DNA of 64,000 nucleotides, from the NCBI GenBank assembly GCA_037447655.1, contig JBBHKE010001258.1, forward strand, positions 248,001-312,000, written 5' to 3'. Under the pieces are notes generated by a model that saw nothing but the letters and a program-made list of their open reading frames with translations, ran no database searches and had not been told where the DNA came from. The stretch is from Zygnema cylindricum (taxonomy: Eukaryota; Streptophyta; Zygnematophyceae; Zygnematales; Zygnemataceae). The translations under genes were made by a program, and so were the position numbers. Of this stretch, positions 47,961 through 60,095 are shown piece by piece (within the stretch, counting starts at the first letter, position 1; each line of letters begins with the position of its first letter).

Positions 47961-47968
47961 TACTGTAC

Positions 47969-50058
47969 CTCCGAACACGTCTTGTGGTCGTACACTCCCG
48001 TGGCCTGCTGCGGGTTTTGGTAGTCATACTTGACGCCGGTGCCGGCGCTTAGATTCCCGAAGTACTCGGTTACCATTATAATTCGCCGTAAGAATCGCAT
48101 CTCCCCACAAAAACATCTCTCTTCCGGAGCTATGAACCATCGCACGGACCATTTCTTGTAAGGTACGATTCTTCCTCTCGGCCACTCCATTTGACTCCGG
48201 AGAATATGGCGCCGTGAATTGATGCCTTATCCCCCACTCCTTGCAATACCCCTCAAAAACAACAAACTCCCCTCCATTGTCCGAACGAATGGACTTAAGC
48301 TTTTTATCAATTTGCCTCTCGGCCATCACATGCCATTCTTTAAATTTTTCAAATGATTCAATAAATACACCCATGACTTCCGAGAGAAGTCATCAACAAT
48401 CACCAAAGTATACTTATTACCTCCAATTGTCTTGTTTATTGTCGTTTCGCGATATTTCCGCGAAGCGTCATACCAACTTATATTTGTTTGACGCGAACTG
48501 TCGCGTCATCATACAAAAAGTACGATGTCGTTTCGCGACAGTACTTTTGTTGTCCGCGAACGAAATGTTCTATTTCGTTTCGCGTCACTTGTTTGTTTCG
48601 TGCGCAGGTGTTTCAATTTGCGTGCAGGTGTGTTCGTGAAGCGACACGTGGTTAAGTCAACGTTTGGAGTTTTGTTGTTTCGAAGGAAGAAGCGTGTGCG
48701 CCTTCCTTCGTGGAACTTTCATTGAAGAGTGCACAGTCAGCTAGGGACAGACTTCGTCGCTACGCTAAGTTATGCTTGTCTTTCTCTTAGTGCAGAGTAG
48801 CGAGTACATTTAGACAGCAGTGTACATGTGCAGAGTATCGATTGAATTAATTAATCAATCTATCTTAGATGATTAATCTTGGAGAAGAGATTATTTAGTG
48901 AAGAGAGAGAAGTGAGAAGAGAGATGATGTAAAGAGGCTTCGGCCAAGAACACTTATAAATCTTTTTGGCTGAATATTCCTCTTGTCTTTTATGAGCTTC
49001 CGCTGTGTAAATGATTTATGTTTTATGAATTATTTTGAGTAAATCTCTTTTGCTCTAGATCCTACAATACTCATTTCTAAACCTCCTCCCTTCTTGCTCC
49101 ATCCCACAAACAAAAACACCCGAACCCAAAACTCCACCAAATTCCAGCCACCCACACTTCCCTAATCCCCCCCGGGAAACCGGCCCGGCGTCTCATACCG
49201 CCTGCGTGAAGAGGCACTGTCCGTACAGAAAGCTGGCGGTGGGTCCAAATGTATCTTGCGGGAGTACGTCGACATTTGGGTAAAGATTGCACTGCTGCGT
49301 CCAGTCCGCCTGCTGGCACTCCCAGTTTACGGCGAACGGCGATACGCACAGATCGCCCAGCCGCACCTCCTGCCAAGAAACGACCCGACGGACTGTCAAA
49401 GATTCGTCGCGTCACGGCTGCACCGGTGTTTGGGATTTGAAAATCCGTAAACAATGCCGAAGCCGTACAGAGCATGGTATAAGGCAAGAAGCTTCGGTCT
49501 AGTACCTTGGTGCTGGGGTTGACCGTACCGTCGCCGTTGAGCACTCCGCCGATCTGCGTCGACCAACCGGACGTCCCCATGTACACCATTTCCGAAATGT
49601 ACGGACGGCATTCCAGTAGCTCGCGCACGCAGAGGGCTGCCGTGATTGGCCCGATGCCTGCAGCACAGCGCGAGACAAAGATAAAGGACGGTTCAGATTT
49701 CGTGCGACACTTATGTACCTCGATCTGCGGTGGGCGATCGTACGGCTCTGCTCGTACCTGTGGTGACCAGGAGGACCCTCTGGCCCATGATGACGCCCAC
49801 GCGGCGGGAGCCGCAAACGGTCCGATTGGAGCCTGCCGACGGGGTCTTCAGGTTCGCCAGCAAATAGGTCTCCTCCGCGCTGCCCGAGAATGTGCCCGGG
49901 TCGGCCACCAGGAGCGCCACGTGGAGCTTGCCGCCGAACTCGCCGCAACCCGGAGTGGCCTGCGTCAGGACACGTCGCCGCTGTCCCTCCGCTGCAAGGA
50001 GGGACGAAACATGGAGAAGCGCTAACGCCAAGAAAATGACGGAAGTTAGACGCGCCAT
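47969..50058 (-). pseudogene. Secreted nucleoside-phosphorylase-superfamily gene, 5' half (broken)
   Basis: Visible exons on minus: 49,758-50,058 (start codon and signal peptide MARLTSVIFLALALL...), 49,506-49,657, 49,199-49,369 and 47,969-about 48,064. The first three join in phase (208 codons). They carry KLHVALLVADPG, QRVLLVTTGIGP, YMGTSGWSTQIGGVLN (126-141) and LGDLCVSPFAVNWEC, the pattern of the plant secreted PNP/UDP-phosphorylase-like family. The last exon reads YFGNLSAGTGVKYDY and ends VYDHKTCSE. Between exons 3 and 4 lies a copia remnant, and the 5' part of exon 4 that relatives have (some 35-40 residues, from memory) is missing. No 3' exons (DAQFF..., RGNSDWLHFP...) follow to the left. 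It is therefore probably non-functional. These exons are much more GC-rich than their surroundings. Confidence 0.75.
48075..49067 (-). mobile_element. Copia integrase remnant inserted in phosphorylase-like gene
   Basis: On minus, 48,090-48,440 encodes part of a Ty1/copia integrase core: LVIVDDFSRKSWVY in one frame, then SIRSDNGGEF, APYSPESNGVAERKNRT and LWGDAILTA after a frameshift. The remainder to 49,067 has no coding match; the end near a TATAAAT (48,953) and a terminal CTACA could be part of an LTR. Boundaries are approximate. Confidence 0.65.
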
Positions 50059-50370
50059 GAGTGTCGGTGAGCGTGAGTGGGATTGGGGTGCGAGGGAGGG
50101 AAGGCGTGAAGCTAGAAGGGAATGCGTAACTTCACTTGCTGTGAAGTGAAAAGAGGGACATAAACGATCTTGAATGGATCACTCATACAGGCGTAAAACT
50201 CTTCTGGCTGTGATCTTTTCTGGAGAAAGTACAGTACCGGCCAAGTGGCGTGTCAGTACGGAACAACATCGCGACAAATATAAGATTTTTCGAGTTTTTG
50301 CATACTTTTACGCTTCTGTCATTTTTTGAAAACATATGGTGGCAGTTTCCACCACACGTTTAGGACTTTA

Positions 50371-50879
50371 GGGCAAATGTCCATTGTAGCGGAGAGCCGT
50401 CTGTTAAGTATGTCGTATGGAATGACGTCATGGAGGAGAAAAGAGCAATTATCCCTCCATCAGAGCAATTTGCAGCCGATTACGCTGAGCCACGTGTACA
50501 AGCGCAGGTGTGCACACACACTCAAACCTGAAACCATCACCACAAAAAGAAACCCGAAAACTCTCAGACAAGGTCTCCCTTAAATTTTTACACTGTCAGA
50601 AGTACTGTACGGTACCTTTCTTACGATAGCAGCAGGTTTTTTTCCAGACATTTTTTTCTTGTCTATGACATTTTTTATAGTTTTCTTGTGTCCATGATCG
50701 TGCGACGTGGCGACGTAAAAATTTGGGAGACCACATCCAACATTTCGTTGGGATCGTCTTCCACGTATTGAATTTTCTATGGTCAGCTATCTAAGATTTT
50801 TGTTGAGGAGGAAACCTGCCCGCGAGTTCTTTAACTTTTTGCGCTAACGAAGAGGCTCACTCACAATGGACATTTGCCC
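50371..50879. mobile_element. PIF/Harbinger (Tourist)-like MITE
   Basis: 509 bp. Left end GGGCAAATGTCCATTGTAG, right end CACAATGGACATTTGCCC, inverted repeats of about 18 bases with one mismatch. The flanking 3-bp TTA target duplication (50,368-50,370 and 50,880-50,882) is typical of Harbinger. No transposase. It lies about 310 bases upstream of the phosphorylase-like start codon. Confidence 0.8.
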
Positions 50880-51126
50880 TTAAGGTCTAATTTTAGTTTT
50901 GTCGTTTAGTTTTAGAACGAGTACGGCCACACCACCTGTCTTCGTTTCTGGCGACAGGAGGAATAATTCGGCAGGCCACGGAGAGATTCATGTCCGTACA
51001 GAAAGTTTCGGTTTGTGATCGGACGGAGGTGGGAAGCTCCAAAACTGGGAAGGGCGAAGGAGCTGCGTCGATTCTCTGTCGGCAGCTACAGTACTTCTGA
51101 ACGTCGTTGATTGGTGAATGTGCATT

Positions 51127-51160
51127 CACGTGGTCACATTACCACGTGGCCACGTGATTG
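51127..51160. promoter_or_regulatory. Triple CACGTG G-box cluster
   Basis: Perfect CACGTG palindromes at 51,127, 51,143 and 51,151, followed by ATTGG (inverted CCAAT). It is about 1.07 kb upstream of the phosphorylase-like start codon. G-boxes bind bZIP/bHLH factors; the target gene is uncertain. Confidence 0.5.
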
Positions 51161-51479
51161 GAGGGTGATGTCATCGATCAAAAGAGACAAAACACGGTAC
51201 GGCAAATCCTGCGGCGAATAGTCTGCACGAAATCTGCAGTGACGTGTGAACTGTAGCCATTTCCAGCTTGTTGAGCGGCCTGTGTACTTTCGCTCAATTA
51301 AGATTGGTGTCAGCGAAAATGTGGGCCGTCCGATTCGATTGGGTGGTCCAGATGATGCTTAAAAGATGCCTTTGTGTCTGATGACGTAATCATACTCTCA
51401 GCCGGAGCAGCTCGTCAGCAGTGCCATCGTTGAGGAAGCATTCACTTCGAAAGATCTGGCCGTCCGTTGGAAAGCTTCA

Positions 51480-51535
51480 GTGCGTCAGTAGTCTGACAAG
51501 ATCATCGTGCGTCAGTAGTCTGACAAGATCATCCT
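51480..51535. repeat. 27-bp direct repeat, two copies
   Basis: Two exact back-to-back copies of a unit starting GTGCGTCAGTAGTCTGACAA. Confidence 0.9.
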
Positions 51536-51934
51536 CCTACCAGAAATGAGCAAAAAAATAACCTCCTTCAGAACTACAGTAGTGCCCTAAGGGTGTGTGC
51601 CCATGTGTTCAAGAAAGGATTTATGGGACTTGCAACGAGAATATCTTACGCCGTACGAAAAATGGGCAAATAACCAAAGTACATTTTGCGTCATCTTGGA
51701 ACTTAGCATGGTACGCCAGTTTGGCGTTATTATCATCGCGAACCACTTCCACGTCACGCCAGCTCATCTTTACACTTGTACTGGTATCAAATCGCGACCT
51801 GGTTTTAATTAAATAATACCATATTGACGATTAAAAAAATCTTATTGCACTTGTGAAACGTCTTCGAAAAGTTTTGAACGAAGGAGAATACACGCTATTT
51901 TTTTCCTGTTGCTCTGCAGCAACAGGGACACTAC

Positions 51935-52477
51935 ACCGCCAATCGCTATTAGCGTAGAAGTTTCTTTAGCGTATATGAATAATTACCGTGGTTTACGCTA
52001 ATTAAGAATTTGAAAATTCTGAAAAAAAACATACATTCTAATTGTTTAATAATTCTAGTTTGGGTCTTTGAAAAAAGTAAATGTCGGTCGCAAACATGCT
52101 TACACTAATATAGGTACTTGTGCAAAATCAGACAAATCGTACAGAAATCGTACGTTCACACAGTCGAAACGTGGTTGTTGGACGAATATGTGCGAGCGCG
52201 ATATTTGACAGCCCGATTTCATCCCCTTTTTAGAGCGCGTAATCTCATGCGTCCGCGGTTACTAAACTCATTAATTATACTTTTTCACTTAAAAAGGTAC
52301 AATTTTGTACGGTCTGACACATAACGTACACCACACTATTTAAATGACAACGTACTTTCGTTTTTACGCTAATTGGACAAAAAACCCTAAATGGCGCATG
52401 GGCACAGAATAAGCAACGCAATGGAGAATGTTGCGGGACGGAATTAGCGTACACTACTCTTATAGCGATTGGCGGTG
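51935..52477. mobile_element. 543-bp TIR element, relative of the 1.25-kb element
   Basis: TA on both sides. Left CACCGCCAATCGCTATTAG, right complement with one early mismatch. The interior shares the CGTACACCACACTATTT-type motif with the 45,962 and 59-kb elements. Confidence 0.75.
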
Positions 52478-52479
52478 TA

Positions 52480-54230
52480 CCAGAAGCTGCAGAGTCACCC
52501 ATTAATTTCAGCAAAAGTCAACCCAAATGTACCACACAAATGGCCAACTTTGACCAGCTTACACTTAACACTACAAAAGCCACTTAGGCTTACAACACAG
52601 CTCACTTAGAGCTCACACTTAACACAATATACTGACAAAGTTTCAAACACAAACTTTGATCAGTCACAAAGTGACATGCACACAAAGACAGCCTGAAAAG
52701 TCACTTTCCTTACTGAACTGGTACAAGTTGATTTTTACTGTCAGTTCCACTACCTGGTACAAATAATCCAAAGTACAATTTCCTGTTGCGGATAACCCTG
52801 GTTTGCCCTAACTATTCAAACTGAACGATACTACTTTAAGTATTACGACAGAGTGTACCTGTTGGTAAACGACTTTCTCCTACACTAATACAATGTTTGT
52901 TCGTCGACAATCAAACTTTCATGTGGCCTATCTGTCAAATCCGCATTGATTTTTGATCGTAGGATATAACCAAATAGTTCGTACGGATACTTTTAGTGTT
53001 TCGCTTTCTTCGACTGACGCGTGGAATATTGTGACGGCTGTCGACATACTATAAGTGATACTACTTCGTCGCTGGTCATCGTTGCTTCAACGATGAGATC
53101 ATCTCATCGCCCTTTCTCATAAATGACTCGCTGAGAGTTCACTGTTTAAAACAATATTTCCCTGCTCGTCACGCGCATGTAGGTTCGAAAATGACAAGCA
53201 TGTACGGAAAAAAAATCGTTGGGGTTTCGGACCTCCACTTTCATTCATGGGTCCTTTGTGCAAAAGTTTACGTCGTCCTCGTCTCCCTCCCTCTTTCTCA
53301 CTCGACCGCTTTTCTTCCTTTCTTCTTTAAATGAAATGCAGCAAAAATAAAATCAAATGAAAGATTTTTTTTTTCTTCTTAATATTTTTGGTTTTAGTTT
53401 GATGGCATGTCGAATGATAAAAGATAAGTAAAAGAAATCGGGAAGCCATGGTGGAAAATCTATGTACTGGTGACGTCACAAGGTAGCATGACTTCGCTAT
53501 GTCACAAAACCCTAAATATTTATACAATGTTTCAAAAACCTCGACATCTACAACCGTCGCCATTTTTGTAGACGTCACCAATTTTAAGAAGTTTCGTAGT
53601 CGTCTTCAAATTGTTTCGTACTCTGTCGCACATTTTATAGACGTCTACAATTGTCACATATTTGAAGTAATGAAGGCGCAAGTAACGATTGACATAGGAA
53701 CACTTTGAAAAGTACACTGTAAAATCTGCGCTAAAATCCAAAGTAACGTTCTAAAGTTTCAATTCCATGGGCACACGTGCTAGCTTCTATATGCCCTATT
53801 GCTTTGCAGCCTATGTAGCCAGTTAACGCTACAAGTGTATGTTTCAATTACGTGGGGATTTTCATCTCTAACCTTTAGTGGTTGCTAATCATTGTACAGT
53901 TCAATCATGCTCGAACCTAGATTGTTTAAATAGTCACGGTGTCACATTCTTGTAAATAAGATCTTTATTCTCAAAATAAAAGCATATTTGGGGTCAGTCG
54001 TCAGCTACCTCATCTCCATAGTTGTCCCGTGCGCATAATACGCACGAAACGAAAGCGCGAATACTACGCACGATAAGCATTTAAGGATGAAAAAAATGTT
54101 ATAAAATGCGTACTTGACTACGTACCCGTGCTTTTTCGTGTTGTAATTTATAAATCTTTATTTCAGTCAAAATGGGTAAAAATAACTTAGGATATTTTTC
54201 CTAGTAGTCTACTATAAGACTTACCTTAAT
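52480..54230. other. Intergenic, no gene seen
   Basis: No coding exon is supported. The only regularities are short repeated motifs (CACTTANCACTA near 52,560-52,625; GTAGACGTC near 53,568 and 53,637). Confidence 0.45.
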
Positions 54231-54469
54231 TAGTGTTACAGTAGCAAGAGGTACAGTAGAGTGTATCGTACTGTATCGTACTTTTGCAGGGACACGTGTC
54301 GGCGAAATAACGTATGCAGGTTTTTGGAGTAGCGTCGACAATCAGCCATACGCGTCAAAAAGTTGACGATGCGATTCACATGATCGGACGAACAGGATCT
54401 GTCCCGAGTATTCCGGAAACATATGCTACATCTCGACGGTACCATCGTCGATCGAATTCGTTCCAACGG

Positions 54470-54542
54470 ACGCGATTCACCTGGGACCACAAGCGCGATT
54501 CACGAGGGACCACAAGCGTGATTCGCGTGGGACCACAAGTGA
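54470..54542. repeat. ~23-bp tandem repeat, three copies
   Basis: Units of the form GCGNGATTCNCNNGGGACCACAA. Confidence 0.85.
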
Positions 54543-54844
54543 CGAAGCACTTAGGTGCTTCGTACTACATGACCACATTGGGCTGGACTTTAGCGGTCAC
54601 CGCTGACTAAGCATTTGGAACGTTTTGTGTACGGTTAGAACGTTTTGTGTACGGTTCAATTTCTGTAAATATCTGAATAACATTAGTTTGTAGTTTAGTG
54701 TGATAAAAAATAGTGTTCCGTTAATCAGGTTTTAGAAATAGTAATTAGGTTTTTAAAGTACAGTAACGTACAGGTAGGATGCTTTGTCGTTAGTCAGGAT
54801 AATAACCGTAGTAACGGTTACCCGAATTAGTGTAGATCAGCAGA

Positions 54845-57800
54845 TACACACTGTGAGTATATAACTTAGAACTTAGACAATTTTGTAGTATCCAGTTTTG
54901 GGAATATGATTTTCTAAGGGCAGTTTTTGGGAAACTTCTAGACATCATATCTTATGGTTTACTGGGTCATTTTGGCTGCAATTTTGGGAATTGTCAGTTT
55001 GCTGTATTGTGTATCACTGTGGCATATGTGAAGCATATTGGCTTTCTGAGTCATATTTTGTGTCAGATCTAAGTTGGTTGTTGAGTAGGTACTTTGATAG
55101 TTTCTGCTGTTTTTCATGTCTACTTCCACTACTACTGCTGGTTCACCGCCTGCAGCGGTGGGTGTAGAACAACAGGTTATGGGCCTTTCATCAAGGATTC
55201 CTATCTTCAATGGCCAAAAGTATGCTTACTGGGCGGCGATGGTTGAATCGTCGTTTGAAACTGTTGATTTATTGGGGGTCTTGGATGGCTCCCTTGATGA
55301 AACAGATCCAACTTGGGCGAAGAAGAATTCAATGGCAAGGAACAATCTAATCCTTTCTATTTCAGAAAATTTGGTCATGTCTCGACTGAAAATGAAGAAG
55401 GCGAGGGAGATTTGGACGTCTCTGAAATCCGCTTTTGAGAAAGCGAATGTTCAAGAGGAGCTTTTGGTGGCTGGAAAAATTTGGGGATACAAATACACGG
55501 GGGGATCTATGGTAGAGTATTGTGACAATTTTCGTGCGCTCATTGATGCTCACTCTTCTGCTGGGGGGTCATTTCCTGAGTTTCAACAGGCAGCTTTGCT
55601 TATTAGAGGTCTCCCTAGTAGCATGAAGAGTGTGTCTAATCAATTAAAGAGTCATGATAAAGCTAGCTGGTCATTTCAGTTAGCATATAATCTTATATTG
55701 GAGGAAGAAACAAATACTAAACTCCTTGAGGGAGAAGGAAAAGTTGAAGCATTTGCAACAGACTTTGACAAATGAATTCAGTTCAATCAGAATAGGAATC
55801 AGTTTAACCAGAATCAGAATCAGTTTAATCAGAGGCAGAATAGGCCATCTACCACTACTTGTTTCTATTGTTCTGAGAAGGGTCACGGATACAGGTACTG
55901 ACCTAAATTGAAGAAGGCTAATGAGACAGGTTTATACAGGCCAGGTTGGCAACAGAGTCAGTATCACAGAGGTTTTTCTGGAAATCCTTCATGTGGAAAT
56001 GCTCTATTTTCAGCTTCTGCAACTGATGCAGATGAGTCACTAAGCTTCAATGAGCAAGAGGAGGCGGAGTTATTTGCTATGGCGGCTGCCATGGAGGGTC
56101 CAAAGGATGTAGGATGGATCATGGACACGAGAGCGTCTGCCCATATGTGTTGGAACAAGGCGGCTTTTACGAATCTGCAGCAAACATCTCCAAGGAGTAT
56201 CTACTATGCTTGTGGCATGAGTGTTCAAACCTCAGCTCAGGGTGATGTATCTTTGATGGTAGATGTGGGGGGGAAGTCGGTAGAGAGAACCCTTCACAAT
56301 GTTTTGTATGTTCCAGACTTTAAGAAAAATCTATTTTCTACATCATTAGTGGAGAGCAAAGGCTTTGAGGTTGTTCTGAAAGGAGAGACAGGTTGTTAGC
56401 AAGAAAGGGAAAGTAGCAGTAACAGGGACTAGAGATGCTAGCAAAATGTACCGGATGGACATGGCGGAATATAAAGAAAATGATGTTCTCTACTCCAGTG
56501 TACAATCTGAAAATGAGTTGTGGCATAAAAGATTAGGACATATGAACTATGATAGTCTTAAGAAAATGGTGAATTTGGGAAAAGTCTAGGGAGTTTCTCT
56601 CAGTTCTCATCCTATAAAATCATGTGATGGTTGCTCACTTGGCAAGATTCACAAATTGCCACTTCCACAAGAAACGGACCACAGATCGGAGAAAGTTCTA
56701 CAACTAATACACTCTGATGTTCTCGGTCCTTCACAAGTGGCTTCAGCTAGAGGCGTCCACTATATGGTTACATTCACAGATGACTACTCGAGGTACACTA
56801 AAGTCTACTTCATGCAACATAAGAGTGAAGTGTTCACTCACTTCAAACATTACAAAGCGTGGGCGGAAAAGCTTCATGGAGTTCCAATCTTGGCGTTGAG
56901 ATCGGACAATGGGGGAGAATACACATCAAAGGAATTCGAAGAATTCCTCATTCAAGAAGGTATTAGTCACAATCTTACTGTTCCTTACACACCAGAACAG
57001 AATGGTGTTTCTGAAAGACTAAATAGAACAGTGACAGAGAGTGCTCGATCCATGCTTGCAGATAAAGGGCTAGATTTGAAATTCTGGGCTGAAGCACTAA
57101 ACTGTGTTGTTTATATTAAGAATAGAATTGCTTCTAGATATGTTAGCACCACACCTTATGATCTTTGGACAGGAAAGAAACCTGATGTTAGCCACTTTAA
57201 AATCTTTGGCAGCAAGTGTTTTATTCTAGATACTTCACAGGATAGATGGAAAATGGAGCCTAAGGGCTTACCAGGAATTTTTATGGGGTATGATGATAAC
57301 GCAAAAGGATATAAGGTTTTTGTATTTGAGAAACAGAAAGTAATTATTTCTAGGAATATCCAGATTAAAGATGAACAGGATTCGGTTGACCTTTTTAAAG
57401 TGCCAGATCAACCGGCGAAGGAAAAGCAAGAATGTGTCATTTTTCACCATACTCAGCGAGTCTACTTTCCACCGGCAAGTGCGACACCTCTTTCTCCAGT
57501 TCCTAAGGTGCCTTTACAGGATGCATCGCAACAAGATACCCCTCGGGTGGAAGGAACTACTACAGACTCTGTACAGGATCAAGTTACGGTTCAACCTAAA
57601 CAGAAAAATTAGAGGTTGCCGACGATCTCAGCCTCAGAATTTCCGGGGGGAAAGAGATCTAGCAGCCGTCTGCAATCAAGCTCTCACTTTGCTTCATCTG
57701 CAGCTACAGAGGAGCCTCTAACGATCCAGGAGGCCTTCTCATCACCTGAGAGAAATCAGTGGATCGAGGCGGCAAACGATGAAATGAAGTCTATTATGGA

Positions 57801-58563
57801 GGCACAGACATGGGAGCTGGTGGATCTTCCTCCGGGCAGAAAAGCCATCGGCAGCAAATGGGTATTCAAGGTGAAGCTGAACCCGGACAACACCATCAAA
57901 AGATATAAGGCGAGACTAGTGGCCAAGGGGTATAATAAAAAAAAAGGTATTGACTTTGAGGAAACCTTCTCTCCTGTTGTCAGATTTCCCACTGTCAGAA
58001 TTTTGCTAAGTCTAGCTGCTATAGAGAATATGGAAATACAACAAATGGATGTTAAAACTGCTTTAGTGCATGGAGAGTTAGAAGAAACCATTTATATGAA
58101 ACAACTTGAAATGTACGTTGAAAAGGGAAAGGAAGAATTAGTGTGTAAATTGATGAAATCTTTGTATGGGCTAAAACAAGCCCCGCGTCAGTGGAATTTG
58201 AAGTTAGATGAGTTTTTGACTGGGCTGGGATTTAAGAGAATTAGCTCAGATCATTCTGTATATGTCTTACAACGGGAGGATGGGATACTTTACATTGCTG
58301 TATATGTGGATGACTTATTATTAATAAGTAAGTCAATGGATGAAATAAACCGCATTAAAGCGGCTTTAAGGTCTAGGTTCGAGATGAAGGACCTCGGTGA
58401 GGCCAAATACATTTTAGGAATACAGGTAGAAAGAGACAGAAACAAGAGGCTGATTTTGTTGACTCAGAAAGAAGCAATAGGTAATATGCTAGAAAGATTT
58501 GAAATGAAAGATGTGAAAGGATCCGTAACTCCCATGGAGAGGGAGTCGGAGAGAGAGAGGTAG
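54845..58563 (+). mobile_element. Decayed Ty1/copia retrotransposon
   Basis: The order gag, protease, integrase, reverse transcriptase marks Ty1/copia. Gag (55,116-55,775) ends at an early stop. The zinc knuckle that follows has CFYC and H but a stop in place of the last Cys. The protease region (55,908-56,399) reads DTRASAHM where a D-S/T-G motif is expected. There is a frameshift before integrase and an in-frame stop at about 56,587. Integrase (56,656-57,612) keeps LIHSDVLGP, LRSDNGGEY and EQNGVSERLNR. One stop separates it from RT (57,616-58,563), which has RYKARLVAKGY and YVDDLLL. RNase H and the 3' LTR are absent: the RT frame runs into a GA-rich tract. A paired 5' LTR cannot be shown. 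It is inactive. Confidence 0.9.
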
Positions 58564-58785
58564 AGTGAAAAAGAGCGGCAGATTCGGCAAGAGAGGGAGT
58601 GGGAGTGGGAGAGAGCAGGGGAGAGGGAGGGTGGAGAGAGGTGGGAGAGAGATGGGGAGGGAGAAGGAGTGGGAAAGAGTGAGGGAGATGGAGAGTAAGA
58701 AGTGGGAGAGTGAGAGAGCAAGGGAAAAGGCGATTGACAAGATTTGGGGGAGAGAGAGGGAGAGGAAGTGGGAGCGAACTTACCC
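58536..58785. repeat. GA-rich tract ending the copia element
   Basis: G/A-rich imperfect repeat (GGGAGAGAG, GTGGGAGAG) that replaces the missing RNase H/LTR end. The frames over it are low complexity. Confidence 0.85.
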
Positions 58786-59760
58786 ATCGAGTCCCTCATT
58801 ACTCGTAAAAAATTGAGCGACGATAATGAATCTCACGACCTTGTCTTCCGTCGCTCCATGACATGGCGGCAGGCGGAATATATCTCGTAAAAGCGGAGAA
58901 GGCGGCGGAACATTGACCCGCTTCTTGCCGGAAAAATGGCGTCATTTTTTGAAGATGACATCGCGAGCTTCAGTCGTCTTCCCGCACACAAAAGGGTGTG
59001 GTTAGGATTCGTCAGAAAAGAATATATTTTCTGTGTTTTCTCCGCATTTAACGTTTGTTTGCTATCTTTTCTATTTTTGAAGGCGTGTCATACTTTCAAT
59101 CCTAAATATCGTAAATTTACACTAATATGTACACCATCTAACTCTAATTTGTTGGCGTTTTATGAAGTATAACCCATTTTAGGGTGAAATTTAACTCTAA
59201 CATGTCGAGTTTATCGTGAACCGGTCTCTTTTTAGCGTTGAGTTTCTCCCTGAATCTTGAAATAGAGTACGGGTTTACTCTAATTGTTTTGAAGGATCTT
59301 ATATAGAGTGAATCGGCAAAAAATTAGCGTGAACATGCACTGAGTTTACTGCATGGGTAAAAGCCTCCCAGTTCACAAACGTAATATTCTATTTTTTTCG
59401 CATGTATACATGTTGACTGTTCACGTTATGATGCCTGAAAACTTACGTGTAAATGTATGTGAACGGAGTTTCACAAACTCGTTTTCAATTGTATCGTAAG
59501 CGCACTTTCACGTGCGATCGACATAATTTCCAATATTGTTCCGTACTCTTTTACTTAAGAAAGTAAACTGTTGTACGAAATGATACTTCCGTACACCACA
59601 CTATTCAATTGTCTCATAAATAAGAATTATGAACGCTAATTCTTTAGAACCGTAATTAACGTAAAGGAAAATTTAGTATTATTAATTCTATTTCGGGTTT
59701 TGGACTCAAAATTTGGGGGTGCCGATATAGAGTTCATAACGCTTATAACGATTCGTGTTG
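58786..59760. mobile_element. Probable TIR-element remnant, right end only
   Basis: The right end TTATAACGATTCGTGTTG followed by TA resembles the CACCG... family terminus, and the interior shares CGTACACCACACTATTCA with the 45,962 and 51,935 elements. No matching left end is found, so the start is arbitrary. Confidence 0.35.
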
Positions 59761-59761
59761 T

Positions 59762-60095
59762 AGTAGATACACACTGTGAGTATAAAACTTAGGACTTAGC
59801 CAATTTTGTAGTATCCAGTTTTGGGAATATGATTTTCTAAGGGCAGTTTTTGGGAAACTTCTAGACATCATATCTTATGGTTTACTCGGTCATTTGAGCA
59901 GCAATTTTGGGAATTGTCATTTTACTGTATTGTGTATCAATGTGGCAAATTTGAAGCATATTGGCTTTCTGAGTCATATTTTGTGTCAGATCTAAGTTGG
60001 CTGTTGAGTAGGTACTTTGATAGTTTCTGTTGTTTTTCATGTCTACTTCCACTACTACTGCTGGTTCACCGCATGCAACGGTGGTTGTAGAACAA
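59762..60095 (+). mobile_element. Truncated copia 5' fragment
   Basis: Near copy of 54,840-55,175: leader plus the first ~25 gag codons (MSTSTTTAGSP). It begins at the same base as the larger element (AGATACACACTGTGAGTAT), suggesting that this is the element's real 5' boundary, and stops abruptly at a GTAC-rich repeat. Confidence 0.8.

Noticed and set aside
48441-49067. A complete solo LTR
   Set aside because: No clear TG start, no target duplication and no partner LTR; kept only as part of the copia remnant.
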